A DNA stretch of 36,199 bases, from contig NZ_MSGP01000202.1 in the NCBI RefSeq assembly GCF_002078235.1, forward strand, positions 360-36,558, given 5' to 3'. Shown here piece by piece: positions 22,119-33,720 of the stretch; positions within the stretch are counted from its first letter, which is position 1, and the number at the start of each line of letters is the position of its first letter. Both the position numbers and the translations under genes were made by a program. The DNA is from Streptomyces viridosporus. GTDB lineage: Bacteria; Actinomycetota; Actinomycetes; Streptomycetales; Streptomycetaceae. The notes below the pieces were generated by a model, which did not search any database, had not been told where the DNA came from, and saw only the letters and a program-made list of their open reading frames with translations.

Positions 22119-23320
22119 CCGCAGACCTGCTCGAGGGCGTTCGCGTCCTGGACATGACCAATGTGCTCGCCGGGCCGTTCGCCGGTTACCAACTCGCCCT
22201 GCTCGGGGCCGACGTGATCAAGGTGGAGACGGCCGGGAGCGGTGACCTGGCACGCCAGCTCGGCGCCGATCCCGAACTGAGCGCCGCACGGATGGGCGTC
22301 TCCTTCCTCGCCCAGAACTCCCAGAAACGGTCCGTGACGGTCAACCTCAAGACCGACGGCGGCAAGAAGGTGTTCGAGCAGTTGCTCGCCGATGCCGACG
22401 TGCTCCTGGAGAACTTCCGCCCGGGAGTCCTCCAGCGCCTCGGCTTCGGCTGGGAGCGGCTGCGGGAACTGAACCCCCGTCTGGTCTACTGCGCCGTCTC
22501 CGGCTTCGGCGCCACCGGGCCGATGCGCGGTCGCCCGGCGTACGACCAGGTGATCCAGGGCCTCTCCGGCATCATGAGCGTGACCGGCGACACCCGGTCC
22601 GCGCCGCTGCGCGTCGGCTACCCGGTGTGCGACAGCTTCGGCGGCCTCGCCGCCGCCATGGCCGTGTGCGCCGCCGTCGTCCGGCAGCGGCGGACGGGGC
22701 AGGGCGCCCACCTCGACACCTCCATGCTGGACGCGGCCCTCACCTCCATGGGCTGGGTCGTCTCCAACCACCTGGTGACCGGCCAGGAGCCCGTGCCCAT
22801 GGGCAACGAGAACATGACCTCGGCGCCGTCGGGCAGCTTCGCCACCGCGGACGGGATGCTCAACATCGCGGCCAACAAGCAGGAGCAGTTCGAGACCCTC
22901 TGCAAGGTCCTGCACCGCGAGGAACTCATCACCGATCCTCGCTTCGTCACCCGCGAGGACCGCAAGCGCCACCGCGAACTCCTGCGCGACGAGCTCGAGA
23001 TCTCGCTCAAGGAGAAGACCGCCGCCGAATGGGACGAGGTCCTGCTGGACACGGGTGTTCCGGCCGCTCCGGTGATGTCGGTCCCCGCGTCGCTCACCTC
23101 GGCACAGGTTGAGCACCGGGAACTGGTCTCCGAGGTGCCGATGCCCGCCGCACAAGCCGGAACGGTCCGGGTCCTGGGACTGCCCACCCATGTCGACGGC
23201 CAGGCGGTGAGACCCTCCTCACCGCCCCCCGCACTCGGCGAGCACACCGAGGAGATCCTGCTCGAGATCGGGTTCACCACCGAGCAGATCGAGGACTTCC
23301 GCGAGGAGGGAGCCATATGA
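22115..23320 (+). CDS. CaiB/BaiF family III CoA-transferase (locus 2)
   Basis: A 401-residue family III CoA-transferase. Seen: LLGADVIKVETAGSGDLARQ, LLENFRPGVLQRLGF, and LRVGYPVCDSFGGLA with the predicted nucleophile Asp173. The GTG start overlaps the IclR stop (GTGA), and its stop overlaps the next ATG (ATGA). It is clearly a paralogue of the locus 1 enzyme but not a recent duplicate: the two differ through most of their length. It would activate a carboxylate by taking CoA from a donor such as succinyl- or acetyl-CoA, giving the thioester that the downstream citrate-synthase-fold protein could cleave. The acid is not identified. Confidence 0.9.
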   Translation: MTADLLEGVRVLDMTNVLAGPFAGYQLALLGADVIKVETAGSGDLARQLGADPELSAARMGVSFLAQNSQKRSVTVNLKTDGGKKVFEQLLADADVLLENFRPGVLQRLGFGWERLRELNPRLVYCAVSGFGATGPMRGRPAYDQVIQGLSGIMSVTGDTRSAPLRVGYPVCDSFGGLAAAMAVCAAVVRQRRTGQGAHLDTSMLDAALTSMGWVVSNHLVTGQEPVPMGNENMTSAPSGSFATADGMLNIAANKQEQFETLCKVLHREELITDPRFVTREDRKRHRELLRDELEISLKEKTAAEWDEVLLDTGVPAAPVMSVPASLTSAQVEHRELVSEVPMPAAQAGTVRVLGLPTHVDGQAVRPSSPPPALGEHTEEILLEIGFTTEQIEDFREEGAI

Positions 23321-24266
23321 GAACCCGACCGGACGACACCGGCAGCACAGGTGCGGGCCGCAACGAGCCCGTGGAGCGGACCTCACCGGCACGCGCCGCG
23401 GCACTGGACGCCGTGACCTCCCGCGAGGTGGCCGACTGGTGGACCACCGAGGTGTCGGACATCGAGCCCGGCGTCATCCGGTTCCGCGGATACCCGGTCC
23501 AGGACCTCATCCGCCGGGCCACCTTCGTGGAGACCGTCTGGACCATGGTCCGCGGCGCGATGCCGTCCCCCGCCCAGGCGGCGCTCCTGGAGAAGGCACT
23601 CGTGGCCGCGGTGGACCACGGACCGCAGGCGCCCTCCATCGCGGCGGCTCGCATGGCCGCCACCTGCGGCGTGGGCCTGCACGGTGCGATGTCCACCGGT
23701 GTGGGACTGCTCGGGGACGTCCACGGCGGTGCCGGCCAGCAGTGCGTCGAACTCCTGCAGCGACTGGTCACCACGAGCACGGGCGGCGAGGGCGACGACG
23801 CCGGCTCCTCCGCCGCGGTCCCCCTGCGGGAGGCGGTGGCCGCCGAGATCGCCGCCCACCGCGAACGCCGGTCCTACATCCCCGGGTTCGGCCACCGCTT
23901 CCACTCCCACGACCCCCGCCGGGACCCGCTCCTCGAGTTCGTCCGGGAAGCCGTCGACGCCGGGGTCGTCGGGGGCCGTTACTTCGCCGCGGCCCTGGAA
24001 CTGGAGGCCCAGCTGTCGGCCGGCCGGGAGCGCCCCATCCCGATGAACATCGACGGCGCCACCGCCGTGATCTACGCCGAGCTCGGCTTCACCGCCGAAC
24101 TCGCCCGCGGACTCTTCATCCTGTCGCGGTCCGTCGGCGTGCTGGCCCACAGCTGGGAGGAGTCCCGGAGCGGCCGGCGCATCAAGGGCCCGATGCCCCC
24201 GCCGCTCCTGCCGACCTACACCGGCCACGCGGAACGGGCATGGACCGCCGAGACCGTGGACACGCC

Positions 24267-24270
<4 letters not shown>
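23317..24270 (+). CDS. Citryl-CoA-lyase-like / citrate synthase family protein (locus 2)
   Basis: A 317-residue citrate-synthase-fold protein, shorter than full citrate synthases (about 370-430) and near the size of stand-alone citryl-CoA lyases. The catalytic set is present: His136 in GDVHGGAGQQC, His193 in PGFGHRFHSHDPR, and Asp246 in PMNIDGATA. This contrasts with the locus 1 paralogue, which lacks the Asp and the first His. Residues 1-30 are a variable extension. It is locked between CoA-transferase (ATGA) and aconitase (GTGA). The most direct reading is retro-Claisen cleavage of a citryl-CoA-like thioester into acyl-CoA and a 2-oxoacid. Synthesis in the other direction is possible. Confidence 0.82.
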
Positions 24271-26918
<2,648 letters not shown>

Positions 26919-26988
26919 GCGGCCCGACGGGCCGCCGGTCACGCCCTCCCGGCCGACCCTCCGCCGCGGCGGACGGTCCCCGCGCCGA

Positions 26989-27022
26989 ACGGCTCCCTCC
27001 CGCGCACGCGGGAGGGAGCCGT
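26989..27022. terminator. Bidirectional terminator after aconitase
   Basis: Perfect 15-base arms ACGGCTCCCTCCCGC (26989-27003) and complement (27008-27022) with a GCAC loop. It sits between the convergent aconitase and DHA2 transporter genes. Confidence 0.85.
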
Positions 27023-27054
27023 CGTCCTGATGGGCGCGCCGGGGAGGCCGGCGG

Positions 27055-27080
27055 CCCGCCCGGTCCGCCTACCGGGCGGG
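27055..27080 (-). terminator. Hairpin spanning the DHA2 transporter stop codon
   Basis: CCCGCCCGGT (27055-27064) pairs with ACCGGGCGGG (27071-27080) around the stop codon (27069-27071). It may add to termination with the hairpin at 26989-27022. Confidence 0.45.
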
Positions 27081-28706
27081 AGCCGGCGCCGGGGCGTCGT
27101 CGCGCCCGGGTGACCGGGGCGCGGAGTCCGCGTCCCCGGCGGAGTGGTCGGAGCGGAGGCCGATCATGCCGAAGGCGGTCAGCGCCGCGGCGACGAGGGC
27201 CGCCACACCGCACACCAGGTAGGCGGTGCTGAAGCCGCTGCCCAGGGCGTCCAGGGCCAGGCCGTGCGCCGAGGAGCCCGGGGCGCCGGGCGGCAGGCTG
27301 TTCACCGCGATGGGCCCTCCGGCCCGGCCGATCTCCTGCGCCGCCGCCAGTTCCCCGGGCGTCAGGTCGGCGCCGGCCAGCTTCTCCCCGAACGCCGAGC
27401 CCGCGTTGCTGAGGGCGACCGCGCCGACGACGACCGGACCGAGCGCGAAGCCGAGGTCGCGCAGCATGTTGGTGGTGGCGCTGGCCATGCCCGCGAGGTG
27501 CTGCGGCACGCTGTTCAGCGCCACGGCCGTCACCGAGCTGACGGTCAGGGCGAAGCCGATGCCGATCAGCAGGGCGGGCGCGACGAACGCGCCGAGTCCG
27601 GTGTCGGTGACGTCCAGCCGGGTGCACAGCAGGCAGCCGATCGCCATCAGGACGAACCCGGAGGTCAGCAGCCAGGAGGCGGCGACCTTGTGCAGGAGCC
27701 GCGAGACGACCGGGATGAGCAGGAAGGCGGGTCCCTGGAGGAGCAGGAAGGGGACCGCGACGCGGATCGGGTCCTGGTGCTGCACCGGGCCCAGCCACAT
27801 GCTCGTCGCGAAGCAGGCGCCGAGGAAGGCGAGCATGCCGATGACCGCGACGACGGACGACACGGTGAAGGCCCGGTTGCGGAACAGCTTCAGGTCGAAG
27901 ATCGGGGACGAGGCCCCCAGCTCCACCAGCACGAACGCGGCGAGGAAGCAGGCGCCGAGAATGAAGGCGAGCAGGACGGGGAGGGTGGTCCAGCCCGACT
28001 CGGGTCCCTCGACGGCGCCGTACAGCACCAGGATGAGGCCGAGGGCGAAGGTGATCTGGCCGGGGACGTCGAGCGAGCGGCCCTCGGGCGCCTTCGACTC
28101 CGTGGCCAGCACCAGGGTGACCACCATGCTGACCAGGGCGAGGCCGACGAGCACCCAGAAGGAGCCGCGCCAGGACCCGACCTTGGCGAACATGCCGCCG
28201 AGCAGCGGTGAGACGGCGGCGCCGGCGGACAGGAAGCCGCTCCAGAGCGCCACCGCCTGCGCCCGTTCCCGGGCGGTGCGGGTGACGGCGGTGATCGCGG
28301 TCAGCGAGCCGGGGAACATGGCGCCGGCGCCCAGACCGTTGAGGGCGGCGCCGATCCACAGCACCTGCACGCTGGGCGCGAGCGCGGCCACGGCGCTGCC
28401 CGCGGCGACCAGGGCGGTGCCGGCCGCGACGAGCCTGCGCCGCCCGAAGAGGTCACCGAGGACACCGAAGGTGAACTCGAAGCAGACCACGGCGATCATG
28501 AACGCGGCGGTGATCCACGTGAGCTGGGATCCGTGGGTGTTCAGGTCCTGCTGGAAGAGACCGTTCAGCGAGGCCGGCAGCGCGTTCGCGACCTGGGCCA
28601 CGAAGACCGCGCCGCAGGCGGCAGCCAGTGTTCCCGCGTAGCCCGGCATCCGGGCGGCCCCCGCGGTTGGGCCCTGGGACGTCGTCGTCCCGTTGTTGAG
28701 CGTCAT
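27069..28706 (-). CDS. MFS transporter, DHA2 (14-helix) type
   Basis: A 545-residue major facilitator with the helix count and layout of the DHA2 drug:H+ family: the helix 2-3 loop GVLGDLFGRRRLVAAG, helix 5 motif C-like LSAGAAVSPLLGGMFA, and a long loop before the last helix. The C-terminal 25 residues are charged and disordered. The ATG at 28706 follows GGGGAG; 53 more open codons upstream lack a start site. It lies 238 bases downstream of the IclR gene on the same strand, next to the gentisate operon. It might import 3-hydroxybenzoate or gentisate, but DHA2 members mostly export; efflux of toxic aromatic acid is an equal possibility. Confidence 0.87.
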   Translation of the reverse strand: MTLNNGTTTSQGPTAGAARMPGYAGTLAAACGAVFVAQVANALPASLNGLFQQDLNTHGSQLTWITAAFMIAVVCFEFTFGVLGDLFGRRRLVAAGTALVAAGSAVAALAPSVQVLWIGAALNGLGAGAMFPGSLTAITAVTRTARERAQAVALWSGFLSAGAAVSPLLGGMFAKVGSWRGSFWVLVGLALVSMVVTLVLATESKAPEGRSLDVPGQITFALGLILVLYGAVEGPESGWTTLPVLLAFILGACFLAAFVLVELGASSPIFDLKLFRNRAFTVSSVVAVIGMLAFLGACFATSMWLGPVQHQDPIRVAVPFLLLQGPAFLLIPVVSRLLHKVAASWLLTSGFVLMAIGCLLCTRLDVTDTGLGAFVAPALLIGIGFALTVSSVTAVALNSVPQHLAGMASATTNMLRDLGFALGPVVVGAVALSNAGSAFGEKLAGADLTPGELAAAQEIGRAGGPIAVNSLPPGAPGSSAHGLALDALGSGFSTAYLVCGVAALVAAALTAFGMIGLRSDHSAGDADSAPRSPGRDDAPAPAPAR

Positions 28707-28836
28707 TGCTGTTTCTCCCCGGCTGGGAAAGACGGGCGTCCCGGGAACGGGAGCCTCGGGAGGGCGGAACGGCTCGACCCTGCGTGCGCGGTGGGGGGCG
28801 GGACGCGCACGGTACGGATCGGCCGCGATGCCGTGG

Positions 28837-28865
28837 AGAATGACACTCGCTTTACGCCGCGTCAA
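28837..28865 (-). promoter_or_regulatory. Candidate promoter of the DHA2 transporter
   Basis: On the minus strand TTGACG (28865-28860) and CATTCT (28842-28837) are 17 bases apart, about 130 bases before the ATG, in an unusually AT-rich patch. A small palindrome, ACAGC-CTT-GCTGT (28890-28902), and GCTTTA/TAAAGC arms (28850-28855 / 28881-28886 region) sit beside it and could be operators. Confidence 0.35.
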
Positions 28866-28944
28866 TGATGTGTTCGTGATTTAAAGCAAACAGCCTTGCT
28901 GTAAGTCTGACATCCTCACTGTCGTGTGATCGGGGGGGAACGGT

Positions 28945-29721
28945 TCAGTGCTGCTCGGCCAGGTCCTTCTCCAGGGCGCGCGCCGTGGTCTCCAGGACGG
29001 CGACCAAGGGCTGGAGGCGGTGCGGGTCGTAGCGCACGCCGGGCATCGACACCGACAGGCCGGCCAGCGCGGTGCCGTCCCGGTCGCGCACGGGGACGCC
29101 GACGGCGACGAGGCCGCGTTCGGAGCGCTCCTGGTTGACGGCGAACCCGTTGCGGCGCAGCCGCCTCAGCTCGGTCCGCAGCCGGGCGAGGTCCGGGCGC
29201 TCGGCCGGGCGGTCGCGGTAGCGCTCGGGGGCGTAGACCTCCTCCAGCTCCTCGTCGGTGAGCTCGGCGAGCAGGAGCAGCCCCGTCGTCGTGCGGTGGG
29301 CCGGGAACACCATGCCCTCCCGGGAGCCGACCCGCAGTGCCTGCCGGCACTCCACGCTGGCGATGAACCGGGTGGTGTCCCCGGTGCGCACGATCAGGTT
29401 GGTGGTCTCGTCCAGCAGGTCGACGACCCGGTGCAGATGGGGCAGGGCCGCCGCGCGCAGCCGCGACACCAGGGACTGGGAGTGCGCGGCGAGCTCCAGC
29501 ACCGGCCCCGCGCGGTAGACGCGGTCCTCGTCCTGCACGGCGAAGTCGCGGTAGACGAGCATCGCCAGGAGCCGGTGGGCGGTCGAGCGGGCGACGCCCA
29601 GCCGCTCGGCGATCTGCGACACGGTCGCGCCGCCCTCCATCTGCAGGATGGTCGCCGCCCGCAGCGCGTGGTCCACGCTGGCGATGGGGTAGGGCGGTGG
29701 GGTCTTCAGCGGTTTGTCCAT
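28945..29721 (-). CDS. IclR family transcriptional regulator (gentisate locus)
   Basis: A 258-residue IclR protein. The HTH is near residues 34-56 (TVSQIAERLGVARSTAHRLL), followed by the effector domain with TNLIVRTGDTTRFIASVECR and the AHRTTTGLLLLAEL loop typical of IclR ligand pockets. The ATG at 29721 is preceded by GGAGG. It is divergent from the gentisate dioxygenase gene across 71 bases containing two overlapping palindromes, the classic layout of a pathway-specific IclR regulator. It probably responds to 3-hydroxybenzoate, gentisate or a ring-cleavage product. It may also govern the transporter downstream. Confidence 0.92.
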   Translation of the reverse strand: MDKPLKTPPPYPIASVDHALRAATILQMEGGATVSQIAERLGVARSTAHRLLAMLVYRDFAVQDEDRVYRAGPVLELAAHSQSLVSRLRAAALPHLHRVVDLLDETTNLIVRTGDTTRFIASVECRQALRVGSREGMVFPAHRTTTGLLLLAELTDEELEEVYAPERYRDRPAERPDLARLRTELRRLRRNGFAVNQERSERGLVAVGVPVRDRDGTALAGLSVSMPGVRYDPHRLQPLVAVLETTARALEKDLAEQH

Positions 29722-29734
29722 GGCATGCCCTCCG

Positions 29735-29753
29735 GATTCTGCTCTCCAGAATC
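29735..29753. promoter_or_regulatory. Palindrome GATTCTG-N5-CAGAATC, probable IclR operator
   Basis: Perfect 7-base arms with a CTCTC spacer, 14 bases upstream of the IclR start. It overlaps a TAGATT -10-like hexamer on the minus strand (29755-29750), fitting autorepression. Confidence 0.6.
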
Positions 29754-29769
29754 TACATGTTCATCTGGA
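29745..29769. promoter_or_regulatory. Second overlapping palindrome TCCAGA-N13-TCTGGA
   Basis: Perfect 6-base arms with a 13-base spacer. The left arm shares CCAGA with the adjoining palindrome at 29735-29753, so a protein could occupy one or other register. It lies 24 bases before the gentisate dioxygenase ATG. Confidence 0.5.
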
Positions 29770-29792
29770 AGACACCAGGCACGCTGTGGCAC

Positions 29793-30953
29793 ATGGCTCA
29801 GTCCTCCTTCGCCCCAGACACCGTTACGGGTTCCCCGGTCCGGCTCCAGGCCGTCTCCGCGGAGGGACAACCCGAGGTCACCCCGGCGCTCGAAGAGCTG
29901 TACCGGGGTTTCGAGCAGGAGCTGCTCGTCCCGCTGTGGACCGAGATCGGCGACCTGATGCCGGCCCACCCGCGCTCGCGCGCCGTGCCGCACCTGTGGC
30001 GCTGGGAGAAGCTGCGGGAGCTGGCGGACCGGGCCGGTGACCTGGTCCCCGTCGGCCGCGGCGGTGAGCGCCGGGCCATCGCGCTGGCCAACCCCTCCCT
30101 CGGCGGGCGGCCGTTCGCCACCCCGACCCTGTGGGCGGCCATCCAGTACCTCATGCCGGGGGAGGACGCCCCCGAGCACCGCCACACCCAGCACGCCTTC
30201 CGCTTCGTCGTCGAGGGCTCGGGCGTGTGGACGGTCGTCGGCGGCGACCCGGTGCCGATGAACCGCGGTGACTTCCTCCCGCAGGCGGGCTGGAACTGGC
30301 ACGCCCACCACAACGCGACCTCCGAGCCGATGGCCTGGATCGACGGTCTGGACATCCCCTTCCAGTACGTCACCGAGGCGCAGTTCTTCGAGTTCGGCCG
30401 CGACGAGATCAGTGACGCCGAGCGGATCACCCCCGAGCGGTCGCGCTCCGAGCGCCTGTGGGGCCACCCGGGCCTGCGCCCGCTGTCGGCCGCCCCGGCC
30501 ACGCCGGGCAGCCCGCTGCTCTCCTACAAGTGGGAGTACACCAACGCCGCCCTGGCCGACCAGCTGCTGCTGGAGAAGGAGGGCTTCGGCGGCACCGTCG
30601 AGCCCGGCCACGCCGCGGTGCGCTACTCCAACCCGCACGACGGCTCCGACGTCCTGCCCACCCTCCGCGCCGAGTTCCACCGCGTCGCCCGGGGCGCCGA
30701 GACCGCGCCGGTGCGCGAGACCGGTTCCTCGGTCTACCAGGTCTTCGACGGCTCCGGCGTGGTGACCGTCGGCGGGAAGTCGTGGACGGTGACCCGCGGC
30801 GACCTGTTCGTCGTCCCGTCCTGGGAGCCGTTCTCCGCCAAGTCCGAGGCCGGTGCGACCGACTCCGACGAGGGCGCCCTCGACCTGTTCCGTTTCTCCG
30901 ACGCGCCCGTCTTCGAGGCGCTCAAGCTCGACCGCACCCAGAAGGACGCCTGA
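29793..30953 (+). CDS. Gentisate 1,2-dioxygenase
   Basis: Opens the ring of gentisate to maleylpyruvate with Fe(II). The 386-residue protein is a double cupin as usual for the family. The iron ligands in the first cupin are seen in EHRHTQHAFRFVVEG (His129, His131) and NWHAHHN (His170 region). The second cupin has GSSVYQVFDGSGVVTV and RGDLFVVPSWEPF. The ATG at 29793 best fits the family N-terminus (EELY near residue 35), but it has no clear ribosome site; in-frame ATGs upstream lie in the operator region. It is the first gene of the gentisate operon, 2 bases before the hydrolase ATG. Flow from the hydroxylase four genes on is clear. Confidence 0.93.
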   Translation: MAQSSFAPDTVTGSPVRLQAVSAEGQPEVTPALEELYRGFEQELLVPLWTEIGDLMPAHPRSRAVPHLWRWEKLRELADRAGDLVPVGRGGERRAIALANPSLGGRPFATPTLWAAIQYLMPGEDAPEHRHTQHAFRFVVEGSGVWTVVGGDPVPMNRGDFLPQAGWNWHAHHNATSEPMAWIDGLDIPFQYVTEAQFFEFGRDEISDAERITPERSRSERLWGHPGLRPLSAAPATPGSPLLSYKWEYTNAALADQLLLEKEGFGGTVEPGHAAVRYSNPHDGSDVLPTLRAEFHRVARGAETAPVRETGSSVYQVFDGSGVVTVGGKSWTVTRGDLFVVPSWEPFSAKSEAGATDSDEGALDLFRFSDAPVFEALKLDRTQKDA

Positions 30954-30955
30954 CC

Positions 30956-31783
30956 ATGAAGCTCGCCACCATCCGCACCGCCGACGGGACCCGGGCGGTC
31001 CGCCTCGACGGCGAGACCCTCGTCGACCTCGGGTACGCCGACCTCGGCGAGCTGTTCGCCGAGGCCGACTGGCAGGCGAAGGCCGCCGCCGCGTCCGGCA
31101 CCACCCACCCGGTCGAGGGCGCGGACTTCGCGCCGGTCGTCCCCAACCCGTCCAAGGTCATCTGCGTCGGCCACAACTACACCAACCACATCAAGGAGAT
31201 GGGCCGGGAGCTGCCGAACTACCCGACCCTCTTCCCGAAGTTCGCCGAGACCCTGCTGGGCGCGGGCGACGACATCGTCAAGCCGGCCGAGACCGAGGCG
31301 TTCGACTGGGAGGTCGAGCTGGCCGTCGTGATCGGCAAGGCGGTGCGCCGCGCCGACGAGCAGCAGGCCGCCGACGCCATCGCCGGCTTCACCGTCATGA
31401 ACGACATCTCGGTGCGCGACTGGCAGTTCCGCACCATCGAGTGGACCCAGGGCAAGATCTGGGAGGCCTCCACCCCGGTCGGCCCCTACGTCGTCACCCC
31501 CGACGAGGTCGGCGGCGTCCGCCCCGCCCTCGAGGTGAAGACGACCGTCGACGGCCAGGTCATGCAGCAGGACGACACCGGCACGCTGCTGTTCGACCCG
31601 GTCTTCCTGGTGCAGTACATCTCCACCGTCATCACCCTGCAGCCGGGCGACATCATCGCCACCGGCACCCCGGCCGGCGTGGGCAACGCCCGCGACCCCA
31701 AGGTCTTCCTGCTCCCCGGCCAGACCGTGGTCACCGAGATCGCCGGCCTGGGCGCCTGCACCAACAAGGTGGTCGAGGGATGA
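30956..31783 (+). CDS. Fumarylpyruvate hydrolase (FAA hydrolase family)
   Basis: Hydrolyses fumarylpyruvate to fumarate and pyruvate, the last gentisate step. The 275-residue protein has the FAH metal site Glu119 and Glu121 (WEVELAVVIG) and Asp150 (VMNDISVRDWQ), with CVGHNYTNHIKEMG before it. The family is broad and also includes acylpyruvases and 2-hydroxyhepta-dienedioate enzymes, so the name rests on operon context with gentisate dioxygenase and maleylpyruvate isomerase. The ATG at 30956 comes 2 bases after the dioxygenase stop; its own stop overlaps the isomerase start (ATGA). Confidence 0.9.
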   Translation: MKLATIRTADGTRAVRLDGETLVDLGYADLGELFAEADWQAKAAAASGTTHPVEGADFAPVVPNPSKVICVGHNYTNHIKEMGRELPNYPTLFPKFAETLLGAGDDIVKPAETEAFDWEVELAVVIGKAVRRADEQQAADAIAGFTVMNDISVRDWQFRTIEWTQGKIWEASTPVGPYVVTPDEVGGVRPALEVKTTVDGQVMQQDDTGTLLFDPVFLVQYISTVITLQPGDIIATGTPAGVGNARDPKVFLLPGQTVVTEIAGLGACTNKVVEG

Positions 31784-32412
31784 CCGGCACGCGGACGTTC
31801 GCCGACGCACGCGCGTGGGCCCGCACCGGCACCGAGCTGATGCTCGACGCCGTCGCGGGCCTCGACGAGGCCGCCTTCTCGGCCCCCAGCGTGCTGCCGG
31901 AGTGGACCCGCAAGCACCTCGTGGCCCATGTCGCCGCCAACGCCGACGCCCTGGGCAACCTGGTGCACTGGGCGGCCACCGGCGAACAGACGCCGATGTA
32001 CGCCTCCGCCGAGGAGCGCGCCGCCGGCATCGCCAAGGGGCCGACCCTGTCGGCCGACGAGCTCCGCTCCTGGCTGACGACTTCCGCGCACGAGCTCGCC
32101 GAGGGACTGGACCGGCTCACCGACGAGCAGTGGCACCGCGAGGTCGTCACCGCCCAGGGCCGCACCGTCCCCGCCACCGAACTCCCGTGGATGCGCGCCC
32201 GCGAGGTGTGCGTCCACGCCGTCGACCTCGGCACCGGGGTCGTCACCTTCGCCGACCTCCCGAAGGGCTTCCTGACCGCCCTGGTCGGCGAGATCCGCGC
32301 CAAGCGCGGACTGACCGAGCTCCCCGACGGCCCTCTGCCCGAGGTCGCCGCCTGGCTGGCCGGCCGCCCCCACACGCTCGCCGACGCTCCCGAGCTCGGC
32401 CCGTGGCTGTAG
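31780..32412 (+). CDS. Maleylpyruvate isomerase, mycothiol-dependent
   Basis: Isomerises maleylpyruvate to fumarylpyruvate with mycothiol as cofactor, as in Corynebacterium glutamicum. The 210-residue protein has the DinB-like helical bundle with zinc ligands His50 (RKHLVAHVAA), Glu142 and His146 (RAREVCVHAVDLG). These have the same spacing as His52/Glu144/His148 of the Corynebacterium enzyme. The C-terminal small domain ends in LAGRPHTLADAPELGPWL. It starts inside the hydrolase stop (ATGA). Mycothiol dependence supports an actinobacterial host. Confidence 0.93.
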   Translation: MTGTRTFADARAWARTGTELMLDAVAGLDEAAFSAPSVLPEWTRKHLVAHVAANADALGNLVHWAATGEQTPMYASAEERAAGIAKGPTLSADELRSWLTTSAHELAEGLDRLTDEQWHREVVTAQGRTVPATELPWMRAREVCVHAVDLGTGVVTFADLPKGFLTALVGEIRAKRGLTELPDGPLPEVAAWLAGRPHTLADAPELGPWL

Positions 32413-32427
32413 TAGAGGAGTGAAGTC

Positions 32428-33720
32428 ATGTCCCACCCTGATGTGATCGTCGTCGGCGGCGGCATCGGCGGCCTCGGCGCGGCGTTCTCGCTGACCCGCC
32501 AGGGCCTGAGCGTCCGCCTGCTGGAGCGCGCCCCCGCCTTCGGCGAGGTCGGCGCCGGCATCCAGCTCGCCCCCAACTGCACCCGCATCCTCGACGACTA
32601 CGGTCTCCTTCAGGAGGCCAAGAGCCTCGGTGTCGTCCCGGACGCGATGGTCATGCGCGACGCCGTCGACGGCGACGAGCTGACCCGGCTCGACCTGCGG
32701 GACCTGGAGAAGCGCTACGGCTACCCGTACATGGTCATCCACCGCAGCGACCTGCACGGCCTGCTGCTGCGCGCGTGCGAGCGCGCCGGCGTCGAGCTGA
32801 TCACCGACGCCCAGGTGACCTCGTACGAGAACACCGACGGCGGCGCCCGCGTGACCCTCGCCTCCGGCGAGACCCACGAGGCCGGCGTGGTGATCGCGGC
32901 CGACGGCCTGCACTCCGTCGCCCGCAAGCTGTTCGTCGACGACGAGCCCGTCTCCTCGGCGTACGTCGCCTACCGCGGCACCGTCCCCGCCGAGCAGCCG
33001 CGGGTGAAGTCCGTCGACCTCAGCGAGGTCGTGGTGTACATCGGCCCCGCCTGCCACTTCGTCCACTACGGCCTGCGCGGCGGCGAGCTGCTCAACCAGG
33101 TCGCGGTCTTCGAGTCGCCCAAGGCGCTGGCCGGCCGGGAGGACTGGGGCACGCCGGACGAGCTCGACGCCGCCTTCGCCCAGACCTGCGACTTCGTCCA
33201 GGACGGTCTGCAGTTCATGTGGCGGGACAAGTGGTGGCGGATGTTCGACCGCGAGCCGATCATGAACTGGGTCCACGGCCGGATCGCGCTGCTCGGCGAC
33301 TCCGCGCACCCGCCGCTGCAGTACATCGCACAGGGCGCGATCATGGCCATCGAGGACGGCTGGGTGCTGGGCGAGCACGTCGCCCGCAACCGCGCCGAGG
33401 ACGGCACGGTCGACTGGGGCGCCGCGCTCGCCGCCTACGAGGCCGTCCGCCCGGAGCACTGCCGCCGCGTGCTGACCACGTCCCGCAAGTGGGGCGAGCT
33501 GTGGCACCTCGACGGCGTCGCCCGCGAGCAGCGCAACGTACTGCTGCGCGCCCGCGACACCTACGACTACGCGTTCACGGACTGGCTGTACGGCCCGACC
33601 GCGCTGACGCCGGACGAGGAACCCCCCATGTTCACGCCGGTCCCGCTGTCCTCGGCGGCCGTCGAGGACGCCGGACGCGCCGGGGGCGAACCGCTGACGG
33701 CGGTGGGGGACGCCGCGTGA
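32428..33720 (+). CDS. 3-hydroxybenzoate 6-hydroxylase (FAD-dependent)
   Basis: Hydroxylates 3-hydroxybenzoate to gentisate with NADH and O2. The 430-residue protein is a group A flavoprotein monooxygenase: GGGIGG at 10-15, the DG motif VIAADGLHSVARK (Asp159), and the GD motif LLGDSAHPPLQYIAQGA (Asp291). The last motif, with PLQYIAQG, is diagnostic of 3-hydroxybenzoate 6-hydroxylases. His213 and Gln302 match, to within a residue, the catalytic His213/Gln301 known from the Rhodococcus enzyme. The ATG at 32428 follows GAGGAG. It sits fourth in the operon and supplies the substrate for the first enzyme. The adjacent thiolase begins in its stop (GTGA). Confidence 0.93.
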   Translation: MSHPDVIVVGGGIGGLGAAFSLTRQGLSVRLLERAPAFGEVGAGIQLAPNCTRILDDYGLLQEAKSLGVVPDAMVMRDAVDGDELTRLDLRDLEKRYGYPYMVIHRSDLHGLLLRACERAGVELITDAQVTSYENTDGGARVTLASGETHEAGVVIAADGLHSVARKLFVDDEPVSSAYVAYRGTVPAEQPRVKSVDLSEVVVYIGPACHFVHYGLRGGELLNQVAVFESPKALAGREDWGTPDELDAAFAQTCDFVQDGLQFMWRDKWWRMFDREPIMNWVHGRIALLGDSAHPPLQYIAQGAIMAIEDGWVLGEHVARNRAEDGTVDWGAALAAYEAVRPEHCRRVLTTSRKWGELWHLDGVAREQRNVLLRARDTYDYAFTDWLYGPTALTPDEEPPMFTPVPLSSAAVEDAGRAGGEPLTAVGDAA

